Assembly (NCBI GenBank): GCA_037447655.1
Contig: JBBHKE010000670.1
Span: 16,161-54,090 of the forward strand
Length of the DNA: 37,930 nucleotides
Direction: 5' to 3'
DNA from: Zygnema cylindricum
Lineage: Eukaryota; Streptophyta; Zygnematophyceae; Zygnematales; Zygnemataceae
Part shown: positions 20,557 through 30,096 of the stretch, piece by piece
Position numbering within the stretch: the stretch's first letter is position 1
Layout: every line of letters begins with the position of its first letter
Made by a program: the position numbers and the translations under genes
The notes under the pieces: model-generated
The model's database searches: none
The model's input: the letters and a program-made list of their open reading frames with translations, nothing else
What the model was told of the DNA's origin: nothing

Positions 20557-20789
20557 CAATGCATAGTCCGTACTGGACTGTAATCGCCGCCCTCGCCGCC
20601 CTCTGTAGACTCAAATTGGTCGGCAGTGATCTTTTTCCACTCGCTTGCAGTACAAGCTTGAAGATGAGTGGACATGACGTGGTAGTGGGCCGAAATGTGA
20701 TTAACGCGGTTGGAGTATATTTTAAGTTTTAAGATGACGTAAAATGTACGATGGTGTTTGCACATTTTTCGTACGTTGGAAGATGTTTT

Positions 20790-22012
20790 TCGTACGTTGT
20801 AAGATTTTCTTGTTGCATGCTCAATTTTGGAGGAAAACGAGGACAAAACCATTACTGTACTTTTACACATCAGCCATATCGAATTTTAGCACATTCTCAT
20901 TCCTTGCGTGAAACACGAAATAGTTCGCACGATTCAAACATCTAGCAAACCTCCCATTTCCTCCTCAAATGCTTCCTTCCTTATGGGCTAAATAGGATTG
21001 TTCGACTGTTTTACCCTTAGCTTGTGTACCTTGCCATTTGACTTCAATTCTCTTGGTTTTGAGAACCCCTATTCACGTTGTTTTTAAAAGTCAACAAATA
21101 TTTTGGATTTCCCCAAAAAATTCATCCCCGTTCTCAAGTCTTCGTGTAAATCAACGTTTAAAGACTCGGAACCATTTTTTGAAATTGATAGGTACTTGTT
21201 ACACAAAATGTCGTTCGCACTTTATCCCCATATGATTTCAGAAAATAAGGCAAAGTGATTTGCTTGCATATCCCCCTTTTCTAACAATAATCTCCAAATG
21301 TCACAAACTTTCATCAGTAACACGACCTCACCGTTATTCATTTTCCCTCCAACTATTATTGCGTCATTACTCAATCGCTCAATTACTCAGACACAAATTA
21401 TTAATGTTTAAAAAAATACACCCATAAATTCTTTGGGTAACACCCATGACGATTTTATTACCGCCAAAGATGTTCGGCTTTACCTACCCACAAGGATCCA
21501 CATGTACGAATACTAAAAGATGTTGTGTTATTCTTTTCCCTTAAAAGTTCAACCGAGTAAGGTGGGTAGGGTTTTTACTCTTGAAAGCATCCGTTTGATG
21601 GAGTTCTAAAGCTAAGGTCGGTCACTCGGAGAGTTTCACATGGAGGCTTATTACCTCGAAACCGACACAAAAGGGTTATTACCTTGACCAAAATTTTATC
21701 AACGCTATCAGGTTTATACCCCTTTGGTTATCCGATCTTCTAAATTTCCATATTGGGTTGACAGCAAGAGGCTAGCCTGTTGTGTCCAACAGAGAGAGTT
21801 GGGACCAACAATCTCGAACACTACCTAAGGTGGTAATGTTGACTTTTGAGACTTAAATCATATCAATCTTAAGATATTTCAAAATATAGTGTTTAACAGA
21901 AGTAAACATTCCAACTAAGTCCATCAAAGTGTGACGCGAAACGTTTGAGTAAAGGCCTACCACGAGGAGAGCGAAGGGAAAAAGTACTCATCGAAATCAC
22001 AACAAATTGAAT
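20790..22012. other. No gene recognised
   Basis: Intergenic DNA between the palindrome and the nested retrotransposons. Frames at 20751-21235 have no motif. No inverted or direct repeat of note was seen beyond a short CGTACGTTG duplication at its left edge. Confidence 0.5.
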
Positions 22013-22040
22013 TAAAAAGCGCGATGGTAAACCATCTTAA
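22013..22040 (-). mobile_element. LINE tail split by element A (3'-terminal piece)
   Basis: AAAAAGCGCGATGGTAAACC equals the LINE tail at 13012. It ends at the CTTAA target duplication of element A and resumes at 35771. Confidence 0.7.
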
Positions 22041-22988
22041 TGTTGAAATAAATAGTTTTTGTATTTTGTAGGTCTTAATATATTAGCGGAAAAGAACATG
22101 CAGGCAGCCTGCCTTCATCTCTTCCCTCTTACCCCCATACTTGTTGTAGTCACTGAAGGAGAGAGAGAGTGATAGAGCCATGGTTGCCTCAACTCTATAT
22201 ACAGGGCTAGAGAGTGACCTAAAGTCCCTCTCAACAAAAAGGTTGAGTCTGCTCAAACCAGTCTGTCGTAGAAGTTCGCTAGAGTATATAGATGTGATTA
22301 GAATTTAAAGTGTGTTACGTCACCTAAACAAATTAACGACAATGTAATTGTAACATCATCAAACGGGTCAAATTCAGTGCGGACTGAATCCCGCACGAAA
22401 CAAATGAATATGAACTTTGTTTTTGACGGTCAATATTTAATGCCGGTTCGCATCCAACGGCATACGTCTTCGCCGAGATCCCGGAAAGGTCATTTTGGCG
22501 TATTGTGACGTGGCATGACCTAGAGCCAGATACAGAGATAACATTCGGTCGCGAGAATTCCGAGGATGTACGGACGAGTGAAAAGTGGACACGCGTTCGC
22601 TTAATAGCCTTGTCGTACATAGGCCGTACAACAGGTACACCGGTAGTAGTACTTGTTGGTACGGTACAGTAATCTGATTGGTCCATACTTCAGTAGATAG
22701 AAGTTAATAGAGGGAATCAGGACTTAGAAATTTTTGGTAGGTAGTCACCTCTCCCTTTAAGAGTTTGTACAAATTGGCATTTTTACTGCCTCCTAACTTA
22801 TCGCCTAGTTGGGCGTTTTAAGAGATTCTTTTTCCTACCGACTCAAAGGAGTCCAGACTGCACAAGGGTGCATTCAGATTGTCAGCTTGTTTGCTTGGAC
22901 AGCAATGGTTGTCATTGAAAATGGGTTAGTTAACAACTATCTAGAGGCTTCATGAATTCTGTGATCCAATGGAGGACACAGAATTGCA
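22041..22988 (+). repeat. 5' LTR of element A
   Basis: 948 bp, TG...CA. Contains ATTTTGTAGGTCTTAATATA near its start and CTCTATATACAG (about 22191), a possible TATA box. Its last 20 bp (22969-22988) start with ATGGAG and are in frame with gag. Compared with the 3' LTR it has about 95 bp extra after 22710 and lacks the tRNA-like segment present at 28621-28690. Confidence 0.9.
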
Positions 22989-24054
22989 GGTTATGGGCCC
23001 ACCCTCTAGGGTGCCCATCTTCAATGGATCAAGGTTTATCTATTGGGAAGCCATGTTGACAGGGACTTTGTGTGAAAAACGATACTGGGGTATTGTTAGT
23101 GGACAAGTGAAACGTCCACCTCAGGGACCACCACCAAGATTTGGTGGAATAAGGTTTTCTGGAGCAACATCTGTGGCAGCAGAGGAGGCTGATGATGGGG
23201 ACAGCAGTGTGTCGGAAAATGGGAAAGAAAAAAACATACCTCGTATTCCTATTGCTCTTATTCCCACGACACCCAGAGCGGCGATCGTGAAGACCGTGGA
23301 AACCCACACTCAAATGTGGGAAGACGCAAACATGGCTGCCAAGAACTTCATTCTAAGACACCTCACACAAGCTTTGGCAACTCCCTATCTTCACGTTTAC
23401 AAGGCCGAGGAGTTGTGGGTGAGTTTCATAGAGATCTATAGAGCTGGTACAATTCAGCAGTTCCAGTTCGTAGAGCAAAAGTTGGGAAACTATACTTACA
23501 AAGGGGGAAAGATGTTAGACTACTGTAATGATCTTTCTTGTTTGTATACGGAGATGGAAAGTGCCGGATGGACAGGTACAATGAAGATGAAGGTTAACAC
23601 TCTCATCATGAAGTTACCCGACGAACATGAGAATATAGTGTACCGAGTACAGAAAATGACTGATAGTTCATGGAAGAAGAATACAGCGATCTGCATGATT
23701 CTTCTGCAAGAGAACACGATTGAGATCAGGAGAGGCGGAAAGAGCGTTCAAGCTCTAGCTACCGGAGGGGACAGGTGGAGATCGGACCCCAAAACGCCAT
23801 ACAAAGGAGACAAAGTTCAACTTGGAGGATCGAGGCCCCCAAAGGGCCTATGTAATTTTTGCAGGAAGCCAGGGCACTTTATTGCGGACTGTGTCAAGCT
23901 CTCGGAGCTGAGGCTCCAAAAGAACGAGGGAGGGGGTTCTTCCGGAGGGAAGAAAAATGCACTTTGGGTCACAAAGGTGACAGGAGACACAGAGGAGGAG
24001 TCCTTTGAGGAGGATGGGGAGCTTCTTCTTGACAAGAGTCTGGAAGAAAAGTAG
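22969..24054 (+). pseudogene. gag: Gag region of copia element A, start codon in the LTR
   Basis: 361 codons from an ATG lying 20 nt inside the LTR. A second in-frame ATG (codon 9, 22993) lies inside the primer-binding site. The body has the copia Gag pattern (YWEAML, then HLTQALATPY, IEIYRAGTIQQ, MKLPDEHENI) and ends with a zinc knuckle C295-x2-C298-x4-H303-x4-C308 that binds RNA in the virus-like particle. It stops at TAG 24052-24054. Element B reads through the matching position into protease, so this is a mutation inside one Gag-Pol frame rather than a natural Gag terminus. Confidence 0.85.
22989..23003 (+). promoter_or_regulatory. Primer-binding site, half-tRNA type (initiator Met)
   Basis: GGTTATGGGCCCACC immediately follows the LTR. 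It is not the usual TGGTATCAGAGC complement of a tRNA 3' end. It is complementary to the anticodon stem-loop of initiator tRNA-Met (GGUGGGCCCAUAACC in plants, from memory). Drosophila copia is known to prime from a cut 5' half of that tRNA with a nearly identical site. Confidence 0.8.
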
Positions 24055-24462
24055 ATCCCTTGGAGACAAACGTGTGCCCTTGGAGCCATTCGGGAAGCTC
24101 CACAGGAACGATGGATCATCGACTCAGGTGCATCCATGGATATGTGTCGTGACAAGGACCTCTTCACTAAGCTAAGGAAAATACCTACTGTAGAAATAGA
24201 GTATGGGGATGGGAGAGTTGTTACTACAGATCTAGTGGGATCAGTAGACCTGAAAGTTTTTGTGGAGGGTAAGAATTCTATTCTCACTTTTTCAGATGTG
24301 CTTTATATTCCTCAACTGAGTAAAAATCTTGTTTCTACATCTGTGTTAGATGAAAAAGAGTTTGATACTTTCACTAGAAAGGGAGTCTTTACAGACAAGT
24401 ATGGGGATGAAGTTTACTTCATGCAGATAAGGGTAGCGAAGGAATGTTTAGGCTCAACCTGA
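24055..24462 (+). pseudogene. Protease region of element A
   Basis: Same frame as gag after the stop at 24052. Contains WIIDSGASMDM, the aspartic protease active site (D-S-G), followed by the typical IEYGDGR...LTFSDVLYIPQLSKNL. The frame ends at 24460-24462 because of a one-base shift near 24440, after which the sequence continues in the frame starting at 24444. Non-functional. Confidence 0.85.
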
Positions 24463-24960
24463 GTAATGAAAAGAAGAATGCTTACTATGTTGGTGTCCCA
24501 AAATTGATGATTTGGCATAAGCCGTTGGGGCATGTGCATTTTGATAGGTTGAGGGAGATGAAGAAGCTTGGTGTAGTAAAAGGGATGTTGTTCAGTGATA
24601 ATGAAATGGTGGATGATTGTAGTGGTTGTGCCCAAGGAAAAGCTCACATACTTCGTTTTCCTAAAGCCGCCACATATAGAGGTGAAAAGGTACTAGATTT
24701 AATCCACACAGATATCTGGGGACCAGCAAGGGTACCCTCAGTTGGAGGGAAAAGATATATGTTGACAATCACTGATGACTGGTCTAGGTACTCTAGAGTT
24801 TATTTTCTAAAAACAAAGTCAGAAACACCAACTTACTTCAAAGAATACAAAGCCTGGGGTGAGAAGTTCCATGGAACCCCCATTAAAAAAAATAAAGAGT
24901 GATAATGGGGGAGAGTATACCTCTAACCAGTTTGAGGAATACTTAAGAGATGAGGGAGTT
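24444..24960 (+). pseudogene. Integrase N-terminal part of element A
   Basis: Carries the zinc-binding HHCC motif (WHKPLGHVHFD...CSGCAQGK) and the core residues D (HTDIWGP) and D (TDDWSRYS). A further frameshift in the run of A near 24890 precedes the SDNGGEY segment that holds the catalytic Glu. The domain is then cut at 24960 by the solo LTR and resumes at 26069. Confidence 0.85.
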
Positions 24961-26063
24961 TGAAATTCTATGGGCTCCATTGCCCACAGAATTCGCAGAT
25001 CCAAAAGAAGCTAATCTAGATATTGCCGACTCCAAGTTGATATAAACCCAAATAAATGATCCCTTGACAATAAGAACTCCAATATACCTTCACCCCTGTG
25101 AAGAGAAGACCTTCTGTGTGCTCAGTTCCACCACAAAATGCAAAACTTCAATATGTGTTTTGGACAATATTCCCCACTCTGACTTTCCCACTGAATAAGT
25201 GCCACCCTGGCACGCAAAGACTCTGACCGACTACACCATTGTGTAGCTTGGACTCCCATGAGTCTGCAGCAAAAAGAATCACTGAATTTGCTCACCGGAG
25301 CATTAAGTTATGGCTGGTCAAAGATGACCTTTATAGTTACAAGCTCTCTTAGAGAGAGAGGTACCTAAATATTACTAAGTCTCGGTCTGCCTACTCACGA
25401 CTACCTACTATTAAACCCTAGTCCCTCTCGAACATTGATATTTCCAGTAGAAACTGGTCGGTATTGAATTACGAGGCCACTCGTTTAAGTCACTAAGAAA
25501 AACGACGTCTGAGTACCCTCAGGTTCGATGTGTTACCACATCAGCCAGTCTCAGAAACGCACGGTCCCACCGTGAATAAGTCACCCTTTCAGTCTCACCC
25601 CTTATAACAGGTTTTGTGTATAACTTCAAAACGTAAAACACCACCTTGACTCGTGTNNNNNNNNNNCAACTTTAAATACATAAAAGATCCAGACACAACC
25701 TTTTTATTTATCTCACAACTTTTCTCCACTGATTATCAAGTGAAGATATAAAATCAATCTTACATTTCTCTCTCTTTCTCTCCTGGTTTCCGTGCGGTAC
25801 CAACGGCGTAGTAAAACTTCCTCCTTCTTACTTAATCTTTCATAAAATGATCAAAATCGTTTTATGACGGCGGCCGGCCTAAAAATACCTTCTAATTCAT
25901 TCTTCCTCCTTCAAAATGATGCGGCAACCATGGCGTGCCTTTGGTCCTCTCTTTCTCTCTCTTTACATTCTAACTAAAATATAGAAGTGAACTATTAGTC
26001 ACCTCTTTTCAACACTCTATTTATTTTTCCAACACAGACCTAGAAAATACATAAATTTCAACA
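24961..26063 (-). mobile_element. Solo LTR of a related copia family, inserted in integrase
   Basis: Minus-strand LTR starting TGTTGAAATTTATG and ending GAATTTCA. It is flanked by the perfect duplication GAGTT (24956-24960, 26064-26068). Interior words match element B's LTR (GCAAAAAGAATCACTGAATT, CAAAGATGACCTTT). Its final 20 nt again read ATGGAG...GAATTTCA. One LTR without internal region implies LTR-LTR recombination after insertion. Contains the 10-N gap at 25657-25666. Confidence 0.88.
25657..25666. other. Assembly gap (10 N)
   Basis: Ten Ns inside the solo LTR, so its true length is uncertain. Confidence 0.98.
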
Positions 26064-26560
26064 GAGTTCAACACCAGAAAACTGTTCCACATAATCCGAA
26101 ACAAAATGGTGTAGCAGAGATGCTAGACCGAACACTAGGGGATAGTGTATGTAGTATGTTGGCTGACAAGACAATAGGAAAGAGATTTTGGGCAGAAGCC
26201 ATGAACAGTGTCAACTACATTAAAAATAGAGTCTTTACATCAGTAGTCAAAGGTATGACACCTTATGAGAGATGGGTTGGAAACAAACCAAATATCTCTC
26301 ACCTTAAAGTTTTTGGTAGCCAAGTTTACAATCTAGATACGGATAGGAAAAACTGAAACTTGATGCTAAAGGAAAACCTGGATATTTTGTGGGATATGAT
26401 AAAGATGTTAAGGGATATAGAGTTTATGACTTAGCAAAACAAGATATCATTCTGGTCAAACACGTAGTTGTCATGAATGAAGGAAAGTCAATTGACCCCT
26501 TCAAATAGACTAAGAAGATAAGAAATAAGGTTTGAGTCCGAGAGTGAGGAGAACTCAGTT
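26064..26560 (+). pseudogene. Integrase C-terminal part of element A
   Basis: Continues directly from 24960 once the solo LTR and one GAGTT are disregarded: QNGVAE, the copia signature after the catalytic Glu, then KRFWAEAMNSVNYIKNR and HLKVFGSQVYNLD. The frame shifts at about 26356 and hits stops around 26506 and 26533. The region between integrase and RT is badly decayed. Confidence 0.82.
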
Positions 26561-26639
26561 TCTCTCGAAAAAGACATGAGTGATACCTTGATTGCATATT
26601 CAGGGGAGATCGAAGATACGAAGAGCTACCAGATACCCC

Positions 26640-28334
26640 ACATATTCCCATGGACTTCGAGGAGACAGAAGAGGAGGAACCAGAACCATCTTCTATGGAT
26701 AGAGGAGCTAATGAGACACTAAGGAGGAACCCAAGACTTCCCTCTATTCCATCTTCAGAATTTGAAAGTGGGAGAAGGAGCAGCAAAAGGCAACAAGAGA
26801 AGCAGACGGCTCATAAAGTAACTAAGCTATCACATCTTGATGAGCCTTAGTCATACTTGGAGGCAGTGAACTGTCCAGAAAAGGACAGATGTATCAGGGC
26901 CATAAAAGATGGCTTCTACCATGGAAGCAAAGACCTGGGAACTAGCGGATTGCCCTCCAAATAAACCTATTCGGTATAAATGGGTCTTTAAACTAAAACT
27001 AAACCCTGATAATACCATCGAAAGATATAAAGCTCGTTTGGTGGCAAAAGGGTTCACCCAAAAAGAGGGCATTGACTATGATGAGATATTCGCCCCAGTT
27101 GTTTGTTTCCCATCAGTAAGGATTCTCCTCAGTTTAGCCGTAGCGGAAAACATGGAAATACATCAGGTGGACATGAAGGCCGCTTTTGTCAATGGTGAGT
27201 TAGAGGAAGAAATCTTCATGAGGCAACCGGAGGGGTTTGTGGAGATTGGGGAAGAGAGTAAAGTCTGCAGGCTCATTAAATCCTTATATGGACTTAAGCA
27301 TGTTCCCCGATAGTGGAATAAGAAACTAGATGAGTTTTTTACTGGTCTAGGATATATCAGGATCAACTCTGACCATTCTATCTATATGTTTGAAGATGAG
27401 GATTGAGTGATCTTTATTGCAATTTATGTGGATGATTTGCTGGTGTTAAGTAAGTCTTTGGAAAAGATCAATAAATTAAAGAAAGATCTTAAAAGCAGAT
27501 TTGACATGAAAGATTTAGGGGAGGAAAGATATATTTTGGGAAATCAAATGGAAAGAGATAGGGGTAAGAGGATCATAAGACTCACACAGAAAGAAGCAAT
27601 AGGAAATATGCTTGAGAAATTTCAAATGGAGAAAGCTAACAGTTGTACCACTCCCATGGACTTGAAGAAAGTAAGTAATGGGAGTGTAGAAGGAGAAGTG
27701 ATGATCTTAGATGATCAAATGAGTCCAGAAGAGAGAGAGTTTATGAAGCCTATTCTTTACAGACAGGTCGTAAGAAGTTTGATCCACTTTATGAACAGTA
27801 CAAGGCCGGACATAGCGGCAGCAGTAAGAGTCCTCAGTAAGAGTCTTAATCATCATAGAAAGAGAGATTGGGAGGCAACCAAGAGAGTTATGAGATATCT
27901 GGTTGTAACCAGAGAATTATGGTTGCATTTGAAAGGGGAGCACACTGATATCACCACTTAGAGTGATGTCAGTTATGGGGACTGGATATGTTTTGTATGT
28001 GGGGGAAGGTGCTTGCTGTTGGAGCAGTAAGCAAGAAAAGGTGGTTACTCAATCTACTATGGAGGCTGAGTATATGGCATCTTGTTCTGCTGTAAAAGAA
28101 CTAATGTGGGTGAAATCATTGTAGCAAGATCTGGGATATATGAAGGAGGGAGTGCATGAAGTCTTTTGCAATAATCAAGCTGCAATTGCAATTGCAGCCA
28201 ATCCAAAACACCATTTTAAAGCAAAACACATAGACATAAGATTAAGCTTCGTGAGAGAAAAAGTTGAAAATAAAATTTTGAATCTTGTGTATAAACCTGA
28301 TGAAGAAATGGTGGCTGACATGATGACCTAACCT
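26640..28334 (+). pseudogene. Reverse transcriptase and RNase H of element A
   Basis: RT motifs are readable: KWVFKLKLNPDNTIERYKAR, LVAKGFTQKEGIDYDEIFAP, VDMKAAFVNGELEEEIFM, LIKSLYGLK and the catalytic YVDD (27428-27439). Stops interrupt it at 26848, 27311, 27404 and 27959. RNase H follows (EAEYMASCSAVKELMW, NNQAAIAIAANPKHHFKAKH), with an internal deletion after SDVSYGD compared with element B. The polymerase cannot be expressed whole. Confidence 0.88.
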
Positions 28335-28403
28335 GTGCCCTTTTCTAAATAAAAGTATTGTCGGGAAAAATGCGGGCTGAAAGAAAAATTAAAATTAGAC
28401 TAG

Positions 28404-28416
28404 AAAATTAGGGAAG
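28404..28416 (+). promoter_or_regulatory. Polypurine tract of element A
   Basis: AAAATTAGGGAAG, purine-rich apart from TT, abuts the TGTTGA start of the 3' LTR, where plus-strand priming would occur. Confidence 0.65.
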
Positions 28417-29042
28417 TGTTGACATAAATAGTTTTTGTATTTTCTAGGTCTAAATATATTAGCGGAAAAAGAACATGCAGGCAACTTGCCTTCATCTCTT
28501 CTCTCTTACCCCCATACTTGATGTAGTCACTGAAAGAGAGAGAGAGTGATAGAGCCATGGCTACCTCCACTCTATATACATGGCTAGAGAGTGACCTAAA
28601 GTCACTTTCAACAAAAAGGTTTGAGTCCAGTAGGACTTGAACCGTCGACTAGAGCCTGGCGTAGGCGTCCGCTCTAACCAGCGTAGAAGTTTGCTAGAGT
28701 ATATAAGGTGTGATTAATATTTAAAGTGTGTTACGTCACCTTAACCGATTAACGGTAATGTAATTCTAACATCATAAAAAGAGTCAAATTCAGTGCGGAC
28801 TAAATCCCGCATGAAACAAATGAATCTGACATTTGTTTTCAACGGTCAATATTTAATGCCGGTTCGCATCCAACGGCATACGTCTTCGCCGAGATCCCGG
28901 CAAGGTTTTTTTGGCGTAATGTCACGTGGTATGACCGGGAGCCACGTGGAGAGATAACATTCGGTCGCGGGGATTCCGAGGATGTACGGATGAGTGAAAA
29001 GTGGACACGCGTCTGCTTAATAGCCTTCTCGTACATAGGCTG
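28417..29042 (+). repeat. 3' LTR of element A, first part
   Basis: Matches 22041 onward and stops at GGCTG (29038-29042), the target duplication of element B. The rest of the LTR lies beyond B at 35485-35770. Confidence 0.9.
28610..28695 (-). other. Antisense tRNA-like segment in the LTR of A
   Basis: On the minus strand: TGGTTAGAGCGG (box A-like), then GGTTCAAGTCC (a full match to the Pol III box B consensus), then CTGGACTCAAACC and TTTTT, a Pol III-type terminator. T-stem pairing is only partial and the D-arm is shortened, so this is a degenerate tRNA-derived module, not a tRNA gene. The 5' LTR has lost about 40 bp of it. Confidence 0.45.
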
Positions 29043-30082
29043 TGAAACTGTGAGACCTCCATAAGTCCTCAGAGTGGACAGCTTCTAAGAAGCCTCTAGG
29101 ATAATCCTGACCCCTTTCTGTTTAAGAAAAAATAACTGCCACCCTAGCAGACAAAAACTCTAACCACCTTCAGCCCTGTGAAGGCAAGACTCTCCTGAGT
29201 CGATAGCAAAAAGAATCTCTGAATTTGCTCCCCTGAGCAGTAAGTTATGGAGGGTCAAAGTTGACCTTTTGTATAGAAGCTCTCTGGGAGAGAGGGTCCT
29301 ATCTCCTAATTTTTCTAAGTCCTATCTCTCTCACAGACTCTATCTACTAATGCACGGAACCAATCAGAATACAGTTCCGTACGCAAAAGTACAGCTGCCG
29401 GTGTACTTTATGTACGAACATTGTACGACATGGCCTAAATGTCGACACATGTCATATCTGGATTCGGTGCCATAATCTCCGGAGATTCCACGATCGAATG
29501 TAATTTCGCCACACGTCATCCGATGTGGCGATGGCCACAAATCGCCGAAATCTTCTTCCGCGATCTCGGCGCTAATTCCGGCCGTCCGATTAGAATCTAA
29601 TTTAATCGTAGCCGTAATAAATACATGCGCGGTATTCGTTTCACTTACGAAATAAATGCGCGGTATTGATTTCGTGCATATACCGTATTCCGTACTTATA
29701 CATTACCGAATCTATGTATACCGTAAACACTTACAGTTAAATGATTTAACCTACGTATGAATGTTTAAGTGAATATCGTACTATATAATACGTAACACTA
29801 CTGCTGCACTTAACGGCTAAGGCTAACGGCTGTTTCTGGTTGTCGACCGGCAGGTACCAGGATCAAATCCTGTGGCCGGCATATACCTTTTAATAAATAA
29901 TCCCTTAACTAGTATAAATTTCCCGTAAACCTCAAGATAGAGCCATGGCTCTAGCTTCCTCTCCAATTTCTCAGTGACTACGACAAGTTTGAGAGTTGGA
30001 GAGAGAAGTTAGAGGTAGACTGCCTCGGCTTCTTTATTTCTATTCAGACCTAGAAAATACTTTAAAACCATTAGTTTTTACA
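29043..30082 (-). repeat. 3' LTR of element B
   Basis: 1040 bp; on the minus strand it starts TGTAAAAACTAATGG and ends CAGTTTCA. Contains a strong hairpin near 29848-29879 (CCGGC...GCCGG enclosing CAGGA...TCCTG), followed on the plus strand by TTTT. Confidence 0.9.
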
Positions 30083-30096
30083 CTCTCTTTATTTTC
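30083..30096 (-). promoter_or_regulatory. Polypurine tract of element B
   Basis: GAAAATAAAGAGAG on the minus strand, directly before the 3' LTR. Confidence 0.65.

Larger units (their letters stand above)
14490..20780. repeat. Very large imperfect palindrome (diverged inverted duplication)
   Basis: The two halves are collinear inverted copies. Left/right landmark pairs: 14496-14513/20762-20779 (17 of 18), 15419-15432/20686-20699 (13 of 14), 15494-15514/20604-20624 (19 of 21), 15561-15573/20383-20395 (13 of 13), 15585-15600/20334-20349 (15 of 16), 15630-15647/20267-20284 (17 of 18), 16292-16309/20199-20216 (17 of 18), 16324-16338/19141-19155 (14 of 15), 16464-16479/18772-18787 (16 of 16), and 17556-17570/18398-18412 (15 of 15) next to the centre. 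Gaps between pairs are explained by elements inserted in one arm only. With those removed, each arm is about 1.1 kb by rough estimate. The left arm stops at the LINE; no right boundary was found. It could be a giant foldback transposon or an old inverted duplication. Confidence 0.85.

Noticed and set aside
22333-22686. Minus-strand 117-codon frame in A's 5' LTR, partly kept in the 3' LTR (28839-29036)
   Set aside because: Similarity between the copies is explained by LTR duplication. No motif, and the 3' copy is cut by element B.
29828-29885. Possible tRNA gene in element B's LTR
   Set aside because: T-arm-like hairpin and TTTT are present, but there is no matching acceptor strand, D-arm or anticodon arm. 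Kept only as supporting context for the antisense module in A.
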